Shown: positions 4,879 through 7,250 of the stretch, piece after piece
Numbering within the stretch: position 1 is the stretch's first letter
Layout of the letters: every line of letters starts with the position of its first letter
Source: Prosthecobacter debontii
GTDB lineage: Bacteria; Verrucomicrobiota; Verrucomicrobiia; Verrucomicrobiales; Akkermansiaceae
Direction: 5' to 3'
Length of the DNA: 7,250 bases
NCBI GenBank assembly: GCA_945885485.1
Contig: CAMCYT010000126.1
Span: forward strand, 1 to 7,250
The notes under the pieces: model-generated
What the model saw: the letters and a program-made list of their open reading frames with translations, nothing else
Told to the model about the DNA's origin: nothing
The model's database searches: none
Program-made: the position numbers and the translations under genes

Positions 4879-6090
4879 ATGAAAATAAAATTAATTCAGA
4901 TTCTAGCAGCTCTATGCCTTACCGCTCCGACGCTGTTAGCGGTTGATCCTACTGCCGCAGGCAAGGCTCCCGACTACCAGGCAATGAAGGCCGAAGTTGA
5001 AGCGCTTGGAAATTTGACCGATGCTCCCAAATATCAGGTGGTGGAGAGGGGTGATACCACTCCTAACCTCAAGCCTATCCTTTACGCCGGGCCGGATTAT
5101 CAGGGCAAACCGACGAAGGTTTTTGCCTGGCTCGGCCTTCCTGAAAAACGCGCGGGCAAAATTCCTGCCGTCGTGTTGGTGCACGGTGGAGGCGGAACCG
5201 CTTCGAAGGCTTGGGTCCAAAATTGGAACAACCACGGCTATGCCGCCATCAGCATGTCGCTGGAAGGCCAGACAGACCAATCTCAAAGGCTACCGGATGG
5301 CGGCCCGGCGCGCCCCGGCATCTTCGGCGATTCGGGTTCTCCGATCAAGGATCAGTGGATGTATCAATGCGTCGCCATCGCGGGACGTTCCGCGGACTTG
5401 CTGCGAAGCTTGCCTGAAGTTGACCCTAACAAAATCGGCATCGTCGGTTGCTCGTGGGGCGGAATCATCACCTCAACGGTGATTGGTATCGACACGCGCT
5501 ATGCCTTTGCCATTCCCGTTTACGGGTGTGGCGGACTCGACGTCATTCCGAACCAATACGCCGCCAACTTTGCAAACAACGAAGTTTATAAAAAGGTTTG
5601 GGATGCCAACCTTCGTTTGGATCGGGCCGCCATGCCTGTCCTCTGGCTCTCTTGGCCAGAGGATGCGCCTTTCTCTATGGATGCATTCGCTCTATCGAGT
5701 AAAAAGAAGAGCCATGGTTTTTCGGAACTGTGCCTGATTCCCGGCATGGGCCACGGCAATCTAACAGATCGTCCCGAGTGGTTTGCGTTTGCCGATAGCG
5801 TTCTCAAGGAGGGGCGCCCATGGATTTTGCAAACCTCCTCCAAACTCGAGATCGGAAAACTCCATGCGTCCTTCGATTCGATAAAGCTGTTAGACACGGC
5901 CGTTCTTGTCTCCACCACCGATTCCGGCATCACCGGCTCCCGCAAATGGATACAGTCCCCGGCCACTCTAACGAAGTCCGGTGATCGCTGGCTTGCGGAC
6001 GCCGCGCTGCCAGCAGGAACCACCGCCTGTTTCCTCAACGTGAAAAGCGGACCACTTACTGCCACTTCCGATTACCACGAAGTCAAGTAG
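4879..6090 (+). CDS. Secreted alpha/beta hydrolase, esterase/dienelactone-hydrolase-like
   Basis: A 403-residue exported protein. Residues 1-21 (MKIKLIQILAALCLTAPTLLA) are a clear signal peptide with an expected cut before Val22. The alpha/beta hydrolase core spans about 75-315: strand and oxyanion region VVLVHGGGG (98-106), nucleophile elbow GCSWGG with Ser192, an acid after the strand VLWLSW (Asp262 or Asp268), and the catalytic His292 in GMGHGN. The last ~85 residues (320-403) form a beta-rich C-terminal module (VLVSTTDSGITGSRKW, DRWLADAALPAG) of a kind seen appended to such esterases. The fold resembles acetylxylan-esterase and dienelactone-hydrolase-like enzymes; the substrate is probably an ester in plant or algal polysaccharide, an inference from export and the neighbouring discoidin-domain protein. 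The start ATG lies directly after a tandem repeat, with no Shine-Dalgarno. A peptidase role is less likely but cannot be excluded. Confidence 0.85.
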   Translation: MKIKLIQILAALCLTAPTLLAVDPTAAGKAPDYQAMKAEVEALGNLTDAPKYQVVERGDTTPNLKPILYAGPDYQGKPTKVFAWLGLPEKRAGKIPAVVLVHGGGGTASKAWVQNWNNHGYAAISMSLEGQTDQSQRLPDGGPARPGIFGDSGSPIKDQWMYQCVAIAGRSADLLRSLPEVDPNKIGIVGCSWGGIITSTVIGIDTRYAFAIPVYGCGGLDVIPNQYAANFANNEVYKKVWDANLRLDRAAMPVLWLSWPEDAPFSMDAFALSSKKKSHGFSELCLIPGMGHGNLTDRPEWFAFADSVLKEGRPWILQTSSKLEIGKLHASFDSIKLLDTAVLVSTTDSGITGSRKWIQSPATLTKSGDRWLADAALPAGTTACFLNVKSGPLTATSDYHEVK

Positions 6091-6120
6091 CTGAAGAGTT
6101 CCTAATCACGGAGCAGGGAT

Positions 6121-6347
6121 CAGGGTTCCTACACCAGGGAGATAAACTAACTAAACGAAAAAGAGAACCACGGATAAACGCGGATGCACACGGATAAGAT
6201 GGGGTTATAGATCCTGTTTTGGGAAATTTCAAATGATGATAAAATTAGCAGGTCGCAGTGAGTCATGACCAATCCTATCTTTACATCCGTGTTTATTAGT
6301 GTTCATCCGTGGTTCGAATTCTTCTCATCCCTAGTGTAGGCACCCTG
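6121..6347. repeat. Nested inverted-repeat element between convergent genes (element 2)
   Basis: Two sets of inverted arms are nested. The outer arms are 6121-6139 (CAGGGTTCCTACACCAGGG) and 6329-6347, which match as reverse complements at 17 of 19 positions. The inner arms are 6165-6195 (starting GAACCACGGATAAACGCGGA) and 6285-6315, matching at about 25 of 31. The inner arms are the same family as element 1 at 1085-1246; the two cores also share GATGGGGT followed by TAGAT or TATAGAT. Near the centre is the palindrome GTCATGAC (6262-6269). The outer arms lie about 30 bases from the stop codons of both flanking genes, so the element fills the convergent gap almost exactly and could serve as a two-way terminator or be a small mobile unit. 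Confidence 0.8.
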
Positions 6348-6379
6348 GACCAGGGATTGTTTGGGGGACCCGAAAATAC

Positions 6380-7250
6380 TTATTCCTCCAGAACCAGTTC
6401 CTTCGCCGCGTAAGGAATCGGGTAGGCGGTGATCCAGACTTCGGAAGTGAACTTGCCGAGCGGGATCTTCGGGTTGCCTTCGGACTCGAATTGCAGCACG
6501 ACGGCCTCGATGGATTTGCCGATCATGTCTTCGGTCACTGGGAAGAAATAACTGAAGTTGTCGTCCGGGTTGCCATTGCCGGTTTCCCACGGATTCGCTG
6601 GATAGGCTTTGGCCCGGCTTGGTGCACCGACCCAGCGGCCATCGATCCGCAATGATGCATAGGCTCCGTCTCGGCCGTGTTTGCCGTTGCACGGAACGAC
6701 CAGATAGGAACCTTTTGCAGCTTCATCGAGCCGGAACGATCCGCTCCACGCCTGCTTGGCGGGGGCCTTGGTGTAGTCCGCGAACACATTGGAAGCCCGC
6801 CAGCCCGTTCCATCGATCGGCGAGCCATTCTGGTAGGCAGTGGCCTCGCCGACGTTGATCGCTTTGCCCGGGATCTTCAGGTAGCGCATGTTCCGTAGCG
6901 GCTCCGGCACATCGATGGTGATGCGGTTCACCTGAATCGTCTGCCATTCCTTGGTTCCCGAATAACTGCCTTTCAACACGGTGGCATCGACCGTTTTCTC
7001 AGGCTCGATTTTCAACGGCACGGCGCTCCAGGTTTTTAAATCGGCCGAGACAAAAGCTTCCTTGGGTTTGAATCCGGCATCGACGTTCTGGAGAATCCAT
7101 TGATCGACGTTTGCCGTTTTTCCCATATCGATCCGGAGGGCACCGCCCCAGATGGCGTTCTGCGAAAGGCGGAAAAATGATCCCGGATCTTTGTCGAAAA
7201 GGTAGCGGTCCCAAACGCCGCGCTCGACCAGCAGTTTCTGGCCGAAGAAC
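6380..7250 (-). CDS. C-terminal part of a discoidin-like (F5/8 type C) domain protein, N-terminus off the right edge
   Basis: The reading frame is open to the window end, giving 289 codons; the methionine at 7126 is internal, not the start. Visible residues ~30-145 fit a discoidin/galactose-binding-like domain: LRIDMGKTANVDQWIL (38-53), AFVSADLKTWSAVPLK (65-80) and MRYLKIPG. A second beta-rich region of about 140 residues follows, containing YLVVPCNGKHGRDGAYASL, DNFSYFFPV and FTSEVWITAYPIP, which I do not recognise. Such domains usually bind carbohydrate in secreted glycosidases or related enzymes; the catalytic part would lie outside the window. The stop is at 6380-6382, converging on the hydrolase gene across an inverted-repeat element. 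Cell location and enzyme activity cannot be judged without the N-terminus. Confidence 0.75.
   Translation of the reverse strand, partial: FFGQKLLVERGVWDRYLFDKDPGSFFRLSQNAIWGGALRIDMGKTANVDQWILQNVDAGFKPKEAFVSADLKTWSAVPLKIEPEKTVDATVLKGSYSGTKEWQTIQVNRITIDVPEPLRNMRYLKIPGKAINVGEATAYQNGSPIDGTGWRASNVFADYTKAPAKQAWSGSFRLDEAAKGSYLVVPCNGKHGRDGAYASLRIDGRWVGAPSRAKAYPANPWETGNGNPDDNFSYFFPVTEDMIGKSIEAVVLQFESEGNPKIPLGKFTSEVWITAYPIPYAAKELVLEE

Overview
The window looks like chromosomal DNA of a Verrucomicrobiota-type bacterium. This is an inference from the kinds of genes present, the lack of clear Shine-Dalgarno sequences, and the 'accacrgatraac...cacggat' intergenic repeats, which I associate from memory with that phylum and its relatives. 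No rRNA, tRNA or CRISPR array is visible.

Layout. (1) 1-964, minus strand: the start of a respiratory complex I operon, nuoB followed by nuoC, with nuoC running off the left edge. A near-perfect TGTGA-N6-TCACA palindrome (CRP/FNR-family type) lies upstream of nuoB, and no nuoA precedes it. (2) 1085-1246: a pair of inverted ~31-bp repeats between the divergent nuo operon and the next gene. (3) 1324-2682, plus strand: a small metal-handling group. It holds a secreted Cys-rich protein with its own terminator-like hairpin, a broken gene (an intact signal peptide out of frame with the C-terminal end of an outer-membrane beta-barrel), and two overlapping YHS/TRASH-like lipoproteins. It closes with a strong hairpin terminator. 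This resembles the eroded remains of a heavy-metal resistance cluster. (4) 2789-4339: an intact GNAT acetyltransferase-nitrilase fusion. (5) 4340-4878: an erosion zone in which the last ~25 codons of an AraC-type regulator (minus strand) abut the C-terminal tail of a REP-associated transposase (plus strand), followed by two tandem copies of a 19-bp repeat. (6) 4879-6090, plus strand: a secreted alpha/beta hydrolase starting three bases after that repeat. (7) 6121-6347: a second, nested inverted-repeat element between convergent genes. (8) 6380-7250, minus strand: the C-terminal part of a protein with a discoidin-like domain, open to the right edge.

How the parts work together. NuoB and NuoC belong to the peripheral arm of NADH dehydrogenase. 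The Cys-rich protein and the two lipoproteins probably bind metal ions in the periplasm or at a membrane. The esterase-like hydrolase and the discoidin-domain protein are exported or probably exported, and would fit polysaccharide breakdown. The genome history is as visible as the function: two inverted-repeat elements, a transposase tail, a truncated regulator and a fused or frameshifted membrane-protein gene show repeated small rearrangements between otherwise intact genes.
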